From Haliclona indistincta (taxonomy: Eukaryota; Porifera; Demospongiae; Haplosclerida; Chalinidae), in assembly GCA_964017065.1 (NCBI GenBank), contig OZ024790.1, positions 10,614,403 to 10,678,402 on the forward strand: DNA of 64,000 nucleotides, in the 5' to 3' direction. The position numbers and the translations under genes are program-made. The first letter of the stretch is position 1. Each line of letters starts with the position of its first letter. Positions 62,031 through 64,000 of this stretch are shown in pieces. Below the pieces are notes generated by a model. That model saw only the letters and a list, made by a program, of their open reading frames with translations, searched no databases and had not been told where the DNA came from.

Positions 62031-62590
62031 ACTAGCTGCTGCACTGCTGTTGCACTAGCTGCCTCACTGCTGTTGTACTAGCTGCCTCACTGCTGTTGTA
62101 CTAGCTGCCTCACTGCTGTTGTACTATAGCTGCTACACTGCTGTTGTACTAGCTGCCTCACTGCTGTTGTACTAGCTGCTGCACTGCTGTTGTACTAGCT
62201 GCCTCACTGCTGTTGTACTAGCTGCTGCACTGCTGTTGTACTAGCTGCTGCACTGCTGTTGTACTAGCTGCTGCACTGCTGTTGTACTAGCTGCTGCACT
62301 GCTGTTGTACTAGCTGCTGCACTGGAGTTGTACTAGCTGCCTCACTGCTGTTGTACTAGCTGCTGCACTGGAGTTGTACTAGCTGCCTCACTGCTGTTGT
62401 ACTAGCTGCCTCACTGCTGTTGTACTAGCTGCTGCACTGCTGTTGTACTAGCTGCCTCACTGCTGTTGTACTAGCTGCTGCACTGCTGTTGTACTAGCTG
62501 CTTCACTGCTGTTGTACTAGCTGCTGCACTGCTGTTGTACTAGCTGCTGCACATGCAGTTGTATACTAGCTGCTGCACTGCTGCAGTGCA
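62031..62590. repeat. 23-bp minisatellite
   Basis: About 24 units of ACTAGCTGCTGCACTGCTGT plus TGT, with CTGCCTCAC and GGAGTTG variants. It borders the retroelement fragment. Confidence 0.95.
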
Positions 62591-63029
62591 AAATTGAATC
62601 ACAGCAGTCTAGATAGTAATGTTTCATACTGCATTTCTAGTAACAGAATACATGAATGCTTAAAACAGCACTCAACTATCTTTACACTGGTCACTACCTC
62701 AGTACCAATCCAGTAGCACGTGTTTGGTGCGAGAGAATGGCTTGCATGCTTCCATAGTTCATGATCAGCTTCTGCTGCTTGCATGCTTCCATAGTTTTGC
62801 TGCTTGTATACTGTGATGGTTCTGCTGCTTGCATGGTTCTGCTGTCCTTCCATGAATATGTTGCTCATGCAGTTACATGCTTCCACCGTATAGTTTTACT
62901 GATTATGCTTCCATGGTTCAATGCTACTGATTATGCTACTTGCATGCTTCAATTGTTCTGTTCGATCCCTGATGCATCTGCTGCTTACATGCATCTCGAC
63001 CGAGGCTTCACACCTTTGGTGCTTCATTA

Positions 63030-63660
63030 CTACTGCAGTTGGTCTAACATTGTTACTACTGCAGTTGGTCTAACATTGTTACTACTGCAGTTGGTCTTAC
63101 ATTGTTACTACTGCAGTTGGTCTAACATTGTTACTATACTGCAGTTGGTCTAACATAGTTACTACTGCAGTTGGTCTAACATTGTTACTACTGCAGTTGG
63201 TCTAACATTGTTACTACTGCAGTTGGTCTAACATTGTTACTATACTGCAGTTGGTCTAACATAGTTACTACTGCAGTTGGTCTAACATTGTTACTATACT
63301 GCAGTTGGTCTAACATATTGTTACTATACTGCAGTTGGTCTAACATAGTTACTACTGCAGTTGGTCTAACATTTTGTTACTACTGCAGTTGGTCTAACAT
63401 AGTTACTACTGCAGTTGGTCTAACATAGTTACTACTGCAGTTGGTCTAACATAGTTACTACTGCAGTTGGTCTAACATAGTTACTACTGCAGTTGGTCTA
63501 ACATAGTTACTACTGCAGTTGGTCTAACATAGTTACTACTGCAGTTGGTGTAACATAGTTACTACTGCAGTTGGTCTAACATAGTTACTACTGCAGTTGG
63601 TCTAACATAGTTACTACTGCAGTTGGTCTAACATAGTTACTACTGCAGTTGGTGTAACTT
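63030..63660. repeat. 26-bp minisatellite
   Basis: About 24 units of CTACTGCAGTTGGTCTAACA plus TAGTTA, with TTGTTACTATA and GGTGTAAC variants. It lies between the arms of the long inverted repeat. Confidence 0.95.
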
Positions 63661-63857
63661 TTCTACATAGCACACAATGTTATGCATTGTCTATACCTAG
63701 TAGTATGATTGTTTGTAGTTAATGGAACAAGTCTATGCAGGTTGAAGTAGTGCGTAGTCTGTGTCGCCAGTGTGGTCTGCCTGACAAGAGGTCGAAGGTG
63801 GAGTGTGTTTTAAGGTTACAAAAACAATATATAACATGAAAAATGACTACATTAAAG

Positions 63858-64000
63858 TGGTGTTCAATTGGCTTCTTGATATGCTTACCTTACCATAGAC
63901 TCAAAGCTATGTCTCACATGCGATAATAATGTGATACACCTGTACTACATCATAGTACTAGCCTCGCCTCCAGGCCACTCCCCCTGCTGAGGGGATGAAC
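63858..64000. repeat. right arm of long inverted repeat (cut by window end)
   Basis: Reverse complement of parts of 59991-60286. The arm ends at the window boundary in CCCCTGCTGAGGGGATGAAC, so the repeat continues outside. Confidence 0.85.

Overview
The window looks like nuclear DNA of an early-branching animal, most likely a demosponge. This is inferred from gene content and structure, since no marker gene fixes the species. It is AT-rich, with short introns (about 50-70 bp in the Ig genes), GT-AG splice sites, intron-free housekeeping genes, many simple-sequence arrays and MITEs, and families of Ig receptors and beta-helix/multi-membrane-span proteins.

Layout. 1-10 kb: a tandem duplication of a small one-Ig membrane protein gene (2578-3968 and 6866-9525), separated by a retroelement scrap and foldback elements. 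The second copy has a textbook piggyBac-type MITE in its intron. 11-14.3 kb: three intron-free plus-strand genes, namely a nitrilase-like/methyltransferase fusion (with one poly-A frameshift), a carbonyl-reductase-like SDR and ATG10. 14.4-25.1 kb: a complete nine-exon NIPSNAP gene on the minus strand, whose introns are swollen by two minisatellites, a 1.2-kb palindrome and several MITEs. 25.1-27.2 kb: a five-exon MED31 gene, divergent from NIPSNAP with only 37 bp between the start codons.

28-57.6 kb is a receptor cluster in which two families alternate. (i) Secreted-type beta-helix ectodomain proteins with a Cys-rich linker and about 8-9 membrane spans: an intact 1179-residue copy (50616-54155), a pseudogene broken by a mobile element (28039-32760), and a minus-strand copy with two indels (34158-37997). 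(ii) Ig-repeat type I receptors: an intact nine-exon, 966-residue receptor with an ITIM-like tyrosine motif (38918-44580), a related broken copy (44928-49981), a degraded tail (32929-33560), and a small signal-Ig-membrane anchor gene (55866-56940). A repeated 1.2-kb mobile unit (29131, 45755, 56443) carries a splice acceptor plus a membrane-anchor exon, and it appears to supply the C-terminus of the last gene. An unrelated gene with an acidic/glycine-rich product lies nested in the large intron of the intact Ig receptor.

57.6-64 kb is gene-poor: hairpin elements, a GC-rich Tc1-like MITE, minisatellites, a retroelement C-terminal fragment and a long inverted repeat reaching the window edge.

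How it fits together: the left half is housekeeping (transcription, autophagy, mitochondrial quality control, metabolism). The right half has the signature of a fast-evolving recognition-receptor locus: duplication, pseudogenes, gene conversion, exon gain through a mobile unit, and an inhibitory-type tail. That functional reading is inference. All exon structures were built by hand from splice-site consensus, reading phase and family similarity remembered from known proteins; no search was run.
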